From NCBI GenBank assembly GCA_035946175.1, contig DASYZQ010000008.1, positions 22,035-86,034 of the forward strand: a DNA stretch of 64,000 nt, read 5' to 3'. The stretch is from DASYZQ01 sp035946175 (GTDB lineage: Bacteria > Patescibacteriota > Saccharimonadia > Saccharimonadales > UBA4665). The notes beneath the pieces were generated by a model that worked only from the letters and a program-made list of their open reading frames with translations, searched no databases and was not told the origin of the DNA. This document shows, piece by piece, positions 37,846 through 47,029 of the stretch (position 1 is the stretch's first letter; each line of letters starts with the position of its first letter). Made by a program: the position numbers and the translations under genes.

Positions 37846-38490
37846 TTATTTCTTTTTCGCAGCGACTTTCGTTTCGGCAGGCGCGAACAGGAGACCATAC
37901 AGGTTAACCCCCAAAACCGCACCAAGTACTGGACCGAGCACGTAGGTACCCCAGCCCCACATACGAACACCGAGAGCCACTGCCGGATTAAGAATGGCGG
38001 TGGTTGTAGCGGACGCTACCAAGATGCCGACCACCAGAGCGACACCGATGACTGAAGCTGCCTTACTATCCTCAAGCTTGTTGTAGGCAACCGCACCCCA
38101 GGCCAGGCCAAGTACGGCCGTACCAACTGCTTCAGCGACCAGGACTTTCGCCGAGTAATGGCCTACGTTTGACCATCCCTGGTTGACATAGTATTTGAAC
38201 AACCAATAGGCAGCCCAACCGCCGAGCAACTGTGCCGCAACGTACATCACTGCTGGCATAGTTTTCACACGCCTGGCCGTCCAGAGCGCCACCGTAACTG
38301 CTGGATTAAACTGAGCTCCAGAAACTGAGCGGAGCACCAGCATCATCGCCACAGCAACCACGCCAGCGACAACGGCTACGAAAAAGGGAAGACCAAGATT
38401 AGATTTACTTACCGAAAGATAACCGAGCGTCAAAACGCCGGTACCTAGAAATTCAGCCACCACCATGGCGACTTTTTTGCGATCTAACAT
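37846..38490 (-). CDS. Aquaporin/MIP family channel without the usual filter arginine
   Basis: A 214-residue channel with six hydrophobic segments plus two half-helices with NPA boxes: FNPAVTVALW (62-64) and LNPAVALGVR (168-170). It should pass water or small neutral solutes. In most MIP proteins the second NPA is followed at once by the selectivity-filter Arg (NPAR); here that residue is Val. The filter is therefore likely wider or less polar. A ggaggg site precedes the ATG. The gene lies between two CxDxR proteins, and a strong terminator follows it, so it is probably transcribed alone. Confidence 0.9.
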   Translation of the reverse strand: MLDRKKVAMVVAEFLGTGVLTLGYLSVSKSNLGLPFFVAVVAGVVAVAMMLVLRSVSGAQFNPAVTVALWTARRVKTMPAVMYVAAQLLGGWAAYWLFKYYVNQGWSNVGHYSAKVLVAEAVGTAVLGLAWGAVAYNKLEDSKAASVIGVALVVGILVASATTTAILNPAVALGVRMWGWGTYVLGPVLGAVLGVNLYGLLFAPAETKVAAKKK

Positions 38491-38601
38491 ACGAACCCTC
38501 CGTATTTAAGTACTTAATAGAAAGCGTAGCGTAAAGCATCACACTTGTAAAGCCCTTACGCTTATGGGCTGCCTGGGGTAGGCTTACCATGACCCCAGTC
38601 A

Positions 38602-38631
38602 TTGACATAAGCGGCGAAATAGGCGTAGTAT
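38602..38631 (+). promoter_or_regulatory. Promoter upstream of the second CxDxR gene
   Basis: TTGACA (38602-38607), an 18-base spacer and TAGTAT (38626-38631) give a good sigma-70-type promoter, about 68 bases before the ATG at 38700. Confidence 0.6.
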
Positions 38632-38699
38632 ACGTACCGAAAAGAGCACTACATCGGCTTGCCTGATTGAGTGAGGCACGGTTTAGTGGTTTTTATTTT

Positions 38700-39779
38700 A
38701 TGAGTGTTCAAAAATCTAACACCCCGCATATTTATGGTGGGAAGCCCTCTGTCCGGGGAGCCTATCTAAGTCCTGAATTCCTCGCTACTCGGGAGAGTTG
38801 CTGGTCGCCTATAGACGACAAATTAGTTTTTGTCGGTTGCGGTGACGATCGACCACCGACACCTGAGTCAGCCACCCCCCTACAGGGCGTCGCGGGAGTG
38901 CTGGACCCTCGCATAGGTTATGCCAGCGTCTACGGCGGTGTGGCCGGGGAAGCTAAAAACGTCCTTGTGGTCGGTGCTGCCCTCTATGGTCCTCAGTTTA
39001 TTACCGATCTCGGCGGTTTTGACGGCATTATGGCGCAGCTCATTCGCCGCAGCCGGAACCCGCAGAGCCTGCATAGTGCCGTTGGCAACGAAGCTGACCA
39101 ACGGCATCTTTGTATGCAAGGCAACAACCCCATCGGTTGTGCGTACTGTGGAGGGACCGGCCTCACATCAGCGTTGCTTACTGACTCCAAAGAGGAACTT
39201 ATTCATGCTATAGCCTTCGAGGATCAAAAATATGTCTTCGGGAGTGATCAGGGTTTTGCCGAGCTGCTCCGTGGCCACCAGACGGTATTGGATCACGCCA
39301 CGAATGGGAAGGGTAGCGCTTTTGCCTTCGGTCGCGACAGCTATGTAATCTATCTACAGCGGTACCCGGACAAGCTGCATTTGATGATGCTTGACGGCAG
39401 TCATGCGCCTGCTAAGCATTCCGGAGTTATTACCAATTTCTCCCTCTCTGAGATCGGCAGTGCTCATAAAGCCCATGGGCAGGGATTAGATTTCTACCGT
39501 CTGGATGTCGCTGTTGTGACGGATAGTGTATTACAGGCCCTAGAAAGCCCCCTGCAGGATATTAACCCCAGCTACAAATTGCCAGCGGAACTGCTGATGC
39601 GGGCCTTCCTGCTTGATGCCGTGCCAGTACGCGCCGTATTAGCCGCCAATGATAGCAATCCCGAATTTCATGGTATTCACGATCCCCGTAATCTGCCCAT
39701 CGGCGTGCGGGGTGATCAGTTCCAGGCCAGACAGATACTCGAACAGCGCCAAGCCAGCGGTTATTACCTAAGCTCATAA
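38700..39779 (+). CDS. Unknown protein with CxDxR motif and Cys-rich GCxxCGG motif
   Basis: From the ATG at 38700 the protein is 359 residues. FVGCGDDRPP gives a C-x-D-x-R motif (Cys47, Asp49, Arg51) as in beta-carbonic anhydrases. About 100 residues later comes GNNPIGCAYCGGTG (Cys147, Cys150), like the G-H-x-x-C-G motif of that family but with Cys in place of His; His136 and Cys138 are nearby. The neighbouring minus-strand protein has a similar NPxG-D-C stretch after its CxDxR, so the two may be distant relatives. No signal peptide or membrane segment. Function unknown; a zinc enzyme is a reasonable hypothesis. Confidence 0.55.
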   Translation: MSVQKSNTPHIYGGKPSVRGAYLSPEFLATRESCWSPIDDKLVFVGCGDDRPPTPESATPLQGVAGVLDPRIGYASVYGGVAGEAKNVLVVGAALYGPQFITDLGGFDGIMAQLIRRSRNPQSLHSAVGNEADQRHLCMQGNNPIGCAYCGGTGLTSALLTDSKEELIHAIAFEDQKYVFGSDQGFAELLRGHQTVLDHATNGKGSAFAFGRDSYVIYLQRYPDKLHLMMLDGSHAPAKHSGVITNFSLSEIGSAHKAHGQGLDFYRLDVAVVTDSVLQALESPLQDINPSYKLPAELLMRAFLLDAVPVRAVLAANDSNPEFHGIHDPRNLPIGVRGDQFQARQILEQRQASGYYLSS

Positions 39780-39797
39780 TCCAAACCCCTCATGACG

Positions 39798-39824
39798 CAT
39801 ATCTCATAGATAGGGTGAGATATG
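39798..39824. promoter_or_regulatory. Perfect inverted repeat before a small gene
   Basis: CATATCTCA (39798-39806) and TGAGATATG (39816-39824) are exact reverse complements with a nine-base loop. No T-run follows, so a regulator-binding site or RNA hairpin upstream of the 39887 gene is more likely than a terminator. The regulator is unknown. Confidence 0.45.
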
Positions 39825-39886
39825 TCGCTTACGGTGAGAGGGTAACTCCGTACACTCATAGGAACAGATAATGTAGGAGTTGCCCG

Positions 39887-40168
39887 ATGAAAGACTCAGA
39901 TCTTACACCAGACATAGTCGATATCTCGACTGAACTAGCTCTCTACGATTTGTTTACTGACCCCGACAGAACACCTTATAATATCCTTTGGGACAGATTT
40001 ACACGTCAAGACCCCCGAGCTGCAAAGGCCCTGCTTGCTTTTGCCATCCTAAACAGCCAGGGAGACCCAATAGTTCGTGACGCTATGCTGTCAGCAGGCG
40101 TCCGGGTCGCCTCGCTCTATCGCTCAATGGTCCGCCAAGAAGCTTGCGTTAAATCATCTATACAGTAA
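39887..40168 (+). CDS. Small helical protein, function unknown
   Basis: A 93-residue acidic-to-neutral protein, mainly alpha-helical by composition, with no membrane segment and no known motif. A clear gtaggag ribosome binding site lies about seven bases before the ATG, which supports it as a real gene. A perfect inverted repeat lies 63 bases upstream. It converges with the TrmB-type regulator gene; no role can be assigned. Confidence 0.6.
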   Translation: MKDSDLTPDIVDISTELALYDLFTDPDRTPYNILWDRFTRQDPRAAKALLAFAILNSQGDPIVRDAMLSAGVRVASLYRSMVRQEACVKSSIQ

Positions 40169-40218
40169 GGCTATATAGCTGCAGCAATGCCAAAGAGGCC
40201 TGTCAACGAATAGCAAGA

Positions 40219-41055
40219 TTATGATTTAGATCTTTGATGAACAGTTTCCGGGGGCGTTTCGCCATGTCCTGGTATAGGTTGGCCTTGTCGCCAAAGCATC
40301 TCAAAAAATTGTCGCATAGCATCAGCAATCTCTTGATTATAGACTTCAACACCGAAGACTTCACCATCCCGCCAGTTGAAATAAGCTACTACGTCGTCGT
40401 AGATCAGGGTCGAGTGTGTTATTGGAAAGATGCTTTGGGGGATATAGCGACCCTCCCAAAATTTGAGTTTTTCGTTGTCATGGTTGCCATACCACCGGCG
40501 CTGCGACAGCAAAAAATGATCGCCAGCAATGCTGCGAAACTTTATATCGCGCTCATTGCAGCGTTCCACCCAGCGTTCGAAAAAAACTAGGTTAGTTCGA
40601 GTCTGCATATTTTCATAAAGAATGGACAGGACCTCAGAGGTGGATTTTGTCTGATTCCACAACATTTGTTTTACGCCATCGGGCCCGCGGTAAAACTGCA
40701 CATGTGTCAACGGTGAGTGCACTGCTGCAGGTTGATAAGCATCCTGCAAACGCACAAGCTCCTGCTGTAAGTCGCGAATCTCTTGTTCGCGTTTTGTGAG
40801 CAAAACCTGTAAATTGCCAATCGGTGCCGCCCTATAGATCCGCCGTTTATACTCCGTCTCGATTTCTATCAGATTGTAATCAGTTAGCGTATCCAGCAAA
40901 CGATATAGCCTCGTGCGTTCGATGCGGGCATTACGCGCCAACTGCAGTAGACTCTGCCGCCCATAGGCATGCAGGGCCAGATAGACGTCGGCAACTTCAG
41001 GTTCAAGGCCCAGCTTAGCGAAATACTCATGTATAGGACTAATATCGTCGGACAT
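40219..41055 (-). CDS. TrmB-family transcriptional regulator
   Basis: A 278-residue protein. Residues about 8-75 form a winged helix of the TrmB type (LGLEPEVADVYLALHAYGRQSLLQLAR then RIERTRLYRLLDTL). Residues about 85-110 are a coiled linker rich in Glu and Gln, and the rest is a TrmB-like effector region (THVQFYRGPDGVKQMLWN). TrmB proteins usually bind sugars or related molecules. The divergent gene at 41171 is the natural target. Inverted repeats lie between the two genes. Confidence 0.85.
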   Translation of the reverse strand: MSDDISPIHEYFAKLGLEPEVADVYLALHAYGRQSLLQLARNARIERTRLYRLLDTLTDYNLIEIETEYKRRIYRAAPIGNLQVLLTKREQEIRDLQQELVRLQDAYQPAAVHSPLTHVQFYRGPDGVKQMLWNQTKSTSEVLSILYENMQTRTNLVFFERWVERCNERDIKFRSIAGDHFLLSQRRWYGNHDNEKLKFWEGRYIPQSIFPITHSTLIYDDVVAYFNWRDGEVFGVEVYNQEIADAMRQFFEMLWRQGQPIPGHGETPPETVHQRSKS

Positions 41056-41083
41056 GACGTCTATTGTCTAATGAGTGTGCACC

Positions 41084-41153
41084 GTTGCGCAACCAATATA
41101 TTAGCCAGGGCTTTGCCAGTTACACTCCGAGCAACGTTGGATTTAACCCAACG
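41084..41153. promoter_or_regulatory. Two inverted repeats in the TrmB divergent promoter region
   Basis: A perfect palindrome GTTGCGCAAC (41084-41093) lies 29 bases upstream of the TrmB gene start, and CGTTGG/CCAACG (41135-41140, 41148-41153) lies 17 bases before the divergent ATG at 41171. Both share a GTTG core, so they may be operator sites for the regulator. This is inference from position and symmetry. Confidence 0.4.
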
Positions 41154-41170
41154 ATCAAGGCAGACAGAAT

Positions 41171-42196
41171 ATGGCAAACTATGAATTAGCACAAATGCAA
41201 GGCGATGCACTTATCGTAGCGGCCACTATAAACGAGATTGAACAACTCAACGCAGAGGATGGCGAAACGTGGCATAGGGCCCAGACCGACGCCGCCAGCT
41301 ATATCGACAGCCTCTACAATGAATTTGTACCAAATATTGAACCCCAGGCCCGTAGTTTAGGCAAGGCATTGGGATCGGTTGGTTTAGCGCTGGCCGAAAT
41401 CCGCTATGGCCGAGATGAACACCACCCCAAATTGTACAGCGGTAGCTACGAGCACAATGTCCTAGCTACCTATCATCATGGAGCACACCCGCGACGTTTC
41501 CTGCACGGCATGCTGCAATACATGGCAGCAATTAATGTGATTCGGCCGGGCACATATGATGACATAGCCCTGAGCCAATCCCCGGGTATTGCAGGGCTAC
41601 ATGACGGCATCATGGGCAATGGTCGCGGCAACGACGAACGGCAAAGTGGCCTACTGGCAGCGGTAATGATGCCTGGCATGGGCTTCTCATCAGGCGCCGT
41701 CGAAACGACATTGGCAGCAATCGATGCCACAACTTGGAGTGATGAACAACGAGCACAAGCTGTTGACGCCGCTAAACCACACATAATATATCAGCGGGCT
41801 GCTGGCGTCGGTGACCTTTTCAGCCTATTTACAAGACGAGGCCCCTACGAAACTGCCTGCTTGGGCGTAGAAGAACTCTGCAAGCAAAGTCATGGCCAAA
41901 TTTTTACTCAGGAGGCCTATACCCGTGGTTTCCCCCTCGAAGGAACCCCGATAGACGAGTGTATGGAATTTATTGACAAATCCGAAGCGCTGCAAGCAGC
42001 ATTCGGTGGCTTCATGCAAGGCCAAAGCACGTTCTATCATGACTTTGCTCCGGCTGATCCAGCCCTCGATGACATGTTCCCCGGCCGGACAGACAATTTC
42101 GGGCTCATGCAGGAAATAGACCACGCCTACCGCACTGGAAGGTTCAATGCGATTGGCATACTGGGCGTCACTCGCGACTATATGCAGAATGATTGA
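41171..42196 (+). CDS. Unknown protein with HD-hydrolase-like motif
   Basis: A 341-residue soluble protein, mostly helical. It has EHNVLATYHHG (His95, His102-103) and, about 40 residues later, AGLHDGIMGNGRGNDERQSG with His144-Asp145. A His, then a His-Asp pair in a LHD context, followed by an acidic residue, is the pattern of HD-domain phosphohydrolases. The later D in GVGDLFSL could be the last metal ligand. Spacing and sequence are not close to any HD family I know, so the call is tentative. It is divergent from the TrmB-type regulator, which probably controls it. Confidence 0.5.
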   Translation: MANYELAQMQGDALIVAATINEIEQLNAEDGETWHRAQTDAASYIDSLYNEFVPNIEPQARSLGKALGSVGLALAEIRYGRDEHHPKLYSGSYEHNVLATYHHGAHPRRFLHGMLQYMAAINVIRPGTYDDIALSQSPGIAGLHDGIMGNGRGNDERQSGLLAAVMMPGMGFSSGAVETTLAAIDATTWSDEQRAQAVDAAKPHIIYQRAAGVGDLFSLFTRRGPYETACLGVEELCKQSHGQIFTQEAYTRGFPLEGTPIDECMEFIDKSEALQAAFGGFMQGQSTFYHDFAPADPALDDMFPGRTDNFGLMQEIDHAYRTGRFNAIGILGVTRDYMQND

Positions 42197-42242
42197 TTTG
42201 CTAAGCTAGTGTATGGAACTCAGAAACGTAGAGGAGGGAAAT

Positions 42243-43181
42243 ATGCGAGCAGCAGAGATTCAAAGCTATGGTGGCAGCGACGTCATGAAAACGGTTAGCG
42301 ATGCCGCTAAACCGACAATTGGTCCGGATGAGGTACTAGTGGCGGTACACGCTGCCGGTATTAACCCATTCGATTGGAAAATACGAGAAGGTCTTGTACG
42401 TAAAATGCGTGAACTGAGCTTCCCAGCAATCCTGGGCGGCGATTTTGCCGGTACTATTGCTGAGGTTGGATCGAACATAAAAAACCTACAGCCAGGTGCC
42501 GCAGTGTATGGCATGGCTGACCCGCTTGGCAACCATGGATCATTTGCCGAGTTCACCCCGGTTAAAGCCTCGTCGCTGAGCACTAAACCGATTAAAGTGG
42601 ACTTCATACAAGCCGCAGCACTACCGCTGGCCAGTGTCAGTGCCTATAAGGCACTGATTGAACATACGAATCTGCAGAGTGGCCAAAAAGTTCTGATTCA
42701 TGGCGGAGCTGGGGGCATTGGATCATTTGCCATTCAAATCGCCAAACATCTCGGTGCCTATGTAGCTACGACTGCAGCAACTGACGAAGTTGACTACGTT
42801 AAGGAGCGTGGTGCTGATGAGGTCATCGACTACACATCACAGCAGTTTGAAACCATCCTCAAAGACTATGATGCCATCTACGACACAGTCGGCGGGGAAG
42901 TCAACAAGAGGTCTTATCAAGTACTCAAATCGGGCGGTATCCTAGTCTCAATGGTTGCCCAACCTGATGAAGCCTTAGCCAAGCAATACAATGTCAAGGC
43001 GATCAACGAATTCACTCAGGTGACCACTGAGCGCCTCACCAAGATCACTGAACTCGTCGATCAGGGAATCCTCACCGTCCATGTTGACAAAACCTTTCCG
43101 CTTGAACAGGCGGCCGATGCTCTCGCTTATCTACAAAGTGGCAAACACCGTGGCAAAGTGGTCATAACTATCAAGACATAG
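42243..43181 (+). CDS. NAD(P)H:quinone oxidoreductase-type MDR protein
   Basis: From the ATG at 42243, chosen because of a strong gaggaggga site eight bases upstream (the frame is open to 42213), the protein is 312 residues. It is a zinc-free medium-chain dehydrogenase: N-terminal GroES-like domain (AAGINPFDWKIREG, GGDFAGTIAEVG), a Rossmann domain with GGAGGIGS near residues 154-161, and a C-terminal SGKHRGKVVI. Such enzymes reduce quinones or enones with NADPH. The gene follows the HD-like gene by 46 bases but has its own strong ribosome binding site. A detoxification role is likely. Confidence 0.9.
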   Translation: MRAAEIQSYGGSDVMKTVSDAAKPTIGPDEVLVAVHAAGINPFDWKIREGLVRKMRELSFPAILGGDFAGTIAEVGSNIKNLQPGAAVYGMADPLGNHGSFAEFTPVKASSLSTKPIKVDFIQAAALPLASVSAYKALIEHTNLQSGQKVLIHGGAGGIGSFAIQIAKHLGAYVATTAATDEVDYVKERGADEVIDYTSQQFETILKDYDAIYDTVGGEVNKRSYQVLKSGGILVSMVAQPDEALAKQYNVKAINEFTQVTTERLTKITELVDQGILTVHVDKTFPLEQAADALAYLQSGKHRGKVVITIKT

Positions 43182-43468
43182 ATCATGTAAGCTTCTTGCG
43201 GGTAATGTTTTAGTTATCTAAGAGCTTCGGCCTAAGTGTTTTATATTCTCGATTATATTATCTGGGCAATAACTCATCGTTAGTCATATGAGCAATAAAA
43301 TCAAAACAATACCAAAGGCCAATAGTCTTAGTGCCTGAAGAGCAGCATGGCGGATATCTAAAAAGGTGCTGACCTAAAACTATGTCAGTGGAGATGCAAA
43401 TGAACTAATAATTAGGCCCCCTCCTGGCATCTCGCTCAGTGTTATACAGGCCAAAATCAGTTCAGTTA

Positions 43469-43834
43469 CTATGCCACTGCAGGTTGACTAACGGGAACGT
43501 AGGGGACTTCTACCCCCGCATCTAACACGCCTCGCCCCTGCAGTAGTTGAACTGCCGCATCGTAGAACACCCTATCTGGGACTGCCACGACTCCCTCATA
43601 TTCAGCAATGCTTGTGCCCTCGGGAAGGTCAACTTGGTCAAGCTGCGGCCGCTCGACTACGGTACCAACTACCAGGTGAACGGCATCTTCACGCATTGCC
43701 GGTGTACCGGCTAGTTTTAATTCACCAGGATCTGCGACCTCAAAGATATCAGGACAGTTGCTGCATGAGAATGACTTATTTCTGCCCTCCCGATTGCTAG
43801 GTGCTGTTCCTTCTCGATTACCAGGTATACCCAT
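43469..43834 (-). CDS. Small protein of unknown function with a CxxC
   Basis: The ATG at 43834 has a strong gaggaggga site eleven bases upstream, much like the oxidoreductase gene at 42243, and gives a 121-residue protein; a longer frame to 43879 lacks this support. The N-terminus is rich in Gly, Asn and Arg. SCSNCP near residues 23-28 is a single CxxC. The rest is acidic and beta-rich (VHLVVGTVVERPQ, YEGVVAVPD). No signal peptide. No family recognised. Confidence 0.55.
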   Translation of the reverse strand: MGIPGNREGTAPSNREGRNKSFSCSNCPDIFEVADPGELKLAGTPAMREDAVHLVVGTVVERPQLDQVDLPEGTSIAEYEGVVAVPDRVFYDAAVQLLQGRGVLDAGVEVPYVPVSQPAVA

Positions 43835-43952
43835 ATCCTTTCCCTCCTCGTTATAGTGCATATAATATACGCTATTCATTAGTATTTGTCAGTAGAAAAT
43901 GTCACATATAGCGCGAATAATGGTTTAGAGCTGCGGGGCTGAACTCAGATAC

Positions 43953-45146
43953 TTAACCATTGTTGCGCTTATACCACTGCATTACCAGGCTACCAGCACC
44001 TTCGTTGATTCCACCACGACACTGCCAGTTAGCACCAATCTGTGTCGGTTGAGATAAATCACTTGAACTCGTCATAACACCGCCTTGTAATGTCCAAACC
44101 GTCATTCCTACATGAAGACCTTGGAGATAGTTCAGGTAGGCTGGCACAGCCATCTTGGCATCTGGCCAACATTCACTATGCGGAGCAGCATAATTAGTCC
44201 ATTCGCCATCAACAACTGGTGCAATACTACGTTTTACTAGATAACCAAAGTCCTGATCCCAAGCCGTTTCGGCATGAGCACCCCGTGGGTGATGGATATC
44301 ATACATGAGCGGAGCACCACTAGTTATGAGATGTGAGCCGATCCCGTTAAGCGTCGTGGATAAATAGAGCCCTTCTATCCACAACAAATTCTTTGCCCCC
44401 TCAGACCTCACGTCGTTAACCAAAGTCTGCATGCCAATATATGGCCTACCATGATAACTACCTCCCTGCTGCCACAATTGCCAGTCGGCATCAGTGTTAC
44501 CGGTACTCATACGGGGCTCATTGAAAAGATCAAAGACAACCTGCGGATCGTTACAATATAGGCGAACGACGTCTTGCCAGAACAGAGCAGTGGTACTATC
44601 GGGTTGCGGCTGACGACCCATCCCTTCAGTCTGAGCGCTGATTGTTACCACCAGATGATAGCTTTCAGCCAGCCGCACTTCGGACTGCAGTGCCCGCATA
44701 AAACGCTTTGAGTAGCCAGAACCTGCTCGTCCGAGTAAGTTATCCGGAGCAACCTGCAGTCGCACCGTATTAACACACCAATACCGAACTGCTGCGGTAA
44801 TCTGTGCAGTGGTTTGGGCCAACCGTTTCTGGTAGTCACTGTTGGCCAGCCCGGTAACCGTCGTCCCATAAGGGATAAATTGCCGGCCACTAGCTTGTAA
44901 TATAGTGGCTCCCTGTTCGGTAAATGGACCGCTAGCTTTGGCACAGCTACTGCTCCCCTGATTGCCACCAGGAGAGTGGCGCGACAACAACCCCCATGTT
45001 AGCAGGACAACACCCGCAACAACTACTATGCACCCTGCCGGCAATATTAGCCTAACGGGGAACACGTGGGCTGGCACGGGCGGAGCTGCAGGCAACTGCC
45101 CCTTCGAATTATGGATCTGCTTGTCGTCTCTGAAACGTAGCTTCAT
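43953..45146 (-). CDS. Membrane-anchored GH5-family glycoside hydrolase (cellulase-like)
   Basis: A 397-residue enzyme with a cytoplasmic basic N-terminus (residues 1-32), one membrane anchor (about 33-55) and an outer catalytic domain (about 65-397). It has the GH5 signature: acid/base Glu220 in VVFDLFNEPR and nucleophile Glu325 in VVDGEWTN, plus MYDIHHPRG with the conserved His region. It would cut beta-glucan-type chains at the cell surface. It ends the polysaccharide part of the window, next to the ATP synthase operon but separated by its own spacing, and is the fourth of five clan GH-A genes in the window. Confidence 0.88.
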   Translation of the reverse strand: MKLRFRDDKQIHNSKGQLPAAPPVPAHVFPVRLILPAGCIVVVAGVVLLTWGLLSRHSPGGNQGSSSCAKASGPFTEQGATILQASGRQFIPYGTTVTGLANSDYQKRLAQTTAQITAAVRYWCVNTVRLQVAPDNLLGRAGSGYSKRFMRALQSEVRLAESYHLVVTISAQTEGMGRQPQPDSTTALFWQDVVRLYCNDPQVVFDLFNEPRMSTGNTDADWQLWQQGGSYHGRPYIGMQTLVNDVRSEGAKNLLWIEGLYLSTTLNGIGSHLITSGAPLMYDIHHPRGAHAETAWDQDFGYLVKRSIAPVVDGEWTNYAAPHSECWPDAKMAVPAYLNYLQGLHVGMTVWTLQGGVMTSSSDLSQPTQIGANWQCRGGINEGAGSLVMQWYKRNNG

Positions 45147-45165
45147 CCTAAGCTAAGTATATATG

Positions 45166-45603
45166 CTAACTGCGCCTGGAGCGTTGCGCCCGGTGATGCA
45201 ATTGGGCGACGTGCAAACGAATCGCAGTACGATCAACCAATGCCTGGGCGTGTTCGAGACTGGTTTGATCTTTGGCTTCAGCTTTCATTTGTCTGGCACG
45301 CTCGAGGGCTTTTTGGACTTCGGCTTCGTTGAGTTCTTCGCCATGATCAGCTTCATCGACCAAGACCCGTAAGACATTGTTGGCCATTTCAATCACGCCA
45401 CCAAAAGTAGCGAAGTGCTCCATGACGTAATCTGGATCCTTAGGACTCCGACGTACGGATATAACGCCGGCGGTCGCCGCACTAATGAGCGGCATATGGT
45501 CTTTCAAAACGGCAATCTGACCTTCGAGCGTCGGTAGAATAACCTCCGCTACATCGTCATCAAACTTGGTACCGGTCAGTGTCACCAGCTGGAAATGGAT
45601 CAT
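45166..45603 (-). CDS. atpC: F1Fo ATP synthase epsilon subunit
   Basis: A 145-residue subunit with an N-terminal beta-sandwich (about 1-85: HFQLVTLTGTKFDDDVAEVILPTLEGQIAVLKDHMPLI) and a C-terminal helical pair (about 95-140) that can inhibit the enzyme. It is part of the central stalk that turns with gamma and the c-ring. It is the last gene of the operon and overlaps atpD by four bases. Length is normal. Confidence 0.92.
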   Translation of the reverse strand: MIHFQLVTLTGTKFDDDVAEVILPTLEGQIAVLKDHMPLISAATAGVISVRRSPKDPDYVMEHFATFGGVIEMANNVLRVLVDEADHGEELNEAEVQKALERARQMKAEAKDQTSLEHAQALVDRTAIRLHVAQLHHRAQRSRRS

Positions 45604-47015
45604 TTGGCTTTCGATTCACCCTTAACTTCGCTAATAGCGCCAAGCATATAGAAGGCTAATTCCGGTTTATCATCGTGCTTGCCGTCCAGAATCTCCTTGA
45701 AGCCGGCAATGGTGTCTTTCAAGGAAACATACTTACCAGGCTTGCCGGTAAATACCTCGGCCACGAACATCGGCTGAGTCAGAAACCGCTGAATCTTACG
45801 AGCGCGAGCCACCGTCTGCTTGTCTTCTTCAGACAATTCTTCCATACCAAGAATGGCAATAATGTCCTGGAGGTCTTTGTAGCGCTGCAGCACTCGCTGT
45901 ACCTCACGGGCCATGTTGTAATGATCCTCCCCGATAATTTCCTGGTCCAGAATGGTTGAGTTAGAATCAAGCGGATCAATGGCCGGATACAGACCGAGCT
46001 CCATCAGCGCCCGGCTTAGTGTAATCGTGGAATCCAGGTGCCCGAAAGTAGTAGCTGGTGCCGGGTCAGTAAAGTCGTCAGCCGGTACATACACGGCCTG
46101 CACTGAAGTAATCGAGCCCTCTTTCGTAGAGGTAATCCGCTCTTGCAGCGCACCCATTTCCTGGGCCAGATTCGGCTGGTAACCGACTGCCGACGGCAAA
46201 CGACCCAGCAGAGCCGAAACCTCAGAGCCTGCCTGCGTGAAACGGAAGATATTATCTATAAAGAACAAGACGTCGCTACCCTTGTCACGGAAACCTTCGG
46301 CAATAGTTAATCCGGACAAACCGACTCGGAGACGAGCTCCCGGCGGCTCATTCATTTGGCCAAAGACCAGGGAAGTCTTATCAAGCACGCCCGACTCTGC
46401 CATTTCGCCGTAAAGGTCATTGCCCTCCCGGGTTCGTTCACCAACCCCAGCAAAAACTGAGTAACCACTGTGGAATTTGGCAATGTTGTTAATTAGCTCC
46501 TGGATCAGCACCGTTTTACCAACGCCGGCCCCACCAAACAAACCTACCTTACCACCTTTCGTCATGGGGCAAATCAGGTCAATAACTTTAATGCCGGTTT
46601 CCAAGATTTCTACCTTACCGGACTGATCGACAAGAGCTGGCGGCGTACGATGAATCGGCGCCCGGGTTGAAAAATTATCCGGCTTACCATCAATCGGTTG
46701 ACCAGTAACATTAAACATTCGGCCCAGTGTGTTCTGACCGACCGGTACGCTGATCGGAGCCCCCGTATCGGTCACCTTCGCGCCTCGCTTGAGCCCATCG
46801 GTCGATCCAAGCGAAATCGCCCGCACGCTCGATTCACTTAAGTGCTGGGCAACTTCTAAAATGATAGTTCGATCTTCTAGTTGCACGCTGAGCGCATTAT
46901 ATATTCCCGGAAGATGATCGGTGGAAAAATCGATGTCTACCACGACACCAACGACCTGAGCGATGGTACCGACCAGGTGCTTGGCGCTGCTTACTTTTTC
47001 TGATACTGCTGGCAT
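45600..47015 (-). CDS. atpD: F1Fo ATP synthase beta subunit (catalytic)
   Basis: A 471-residue catalytic subunit. The Walker A motif GGAGVGKT is at 161-168, followed by GERTREGNDLY and the Walker B region (VLFFIDNIFRF). The ALMELGLYPAIDPLDSNS stretch is typical of beta. It makes ATP from ADP and phosphate at three sites in F1. Its length and motifs are complete, so the enzyme should be functional. It follows atpG by 14 bases. Confidence 0.98.
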   Translation of the reverse strand: MPAVSEKVSSAKHLVGTIAQVVGVVVDIDFSTDHLPGIYNALSVQLEDRTIILEVAQHLSESSVRAISLGSTDGLKRGAKVTDTGAPISVPVGQNTLGRMFNVTGQPIDGKPDNFSTRAPIHRTPPALVDQSGKVEILETGIKVIDLICPMTKGGKVGLFGGAGVGKTVLIQELINNIAKFHSGYSVFAGVGERTREGNDLYGEMAESGVLDKTSLVFGQMNEPPGARLRVGLSGLTIAEGFRDKGSDVLFFIDNIFRFTQAGSEVSALLGRLPSAVGYQPNLAQEMGALQERITSTKEGSITSVQAVYVPADDFTDPAPATTFGHLDSTITLSRALMELGLYPAIDPLDSNSTILDQEIIGEDHYNMAREVQRVLQRYKDLQDIIAILGMEELSEEDKQTVARARKIQRFLTQPMFVAEVFTGKPGKYVSLKDTIAGFKEILDGKHDDKPELAFYMLGAISEVKGESKAK

Positions 47016-47029
47016 TGCTATATACTCCT

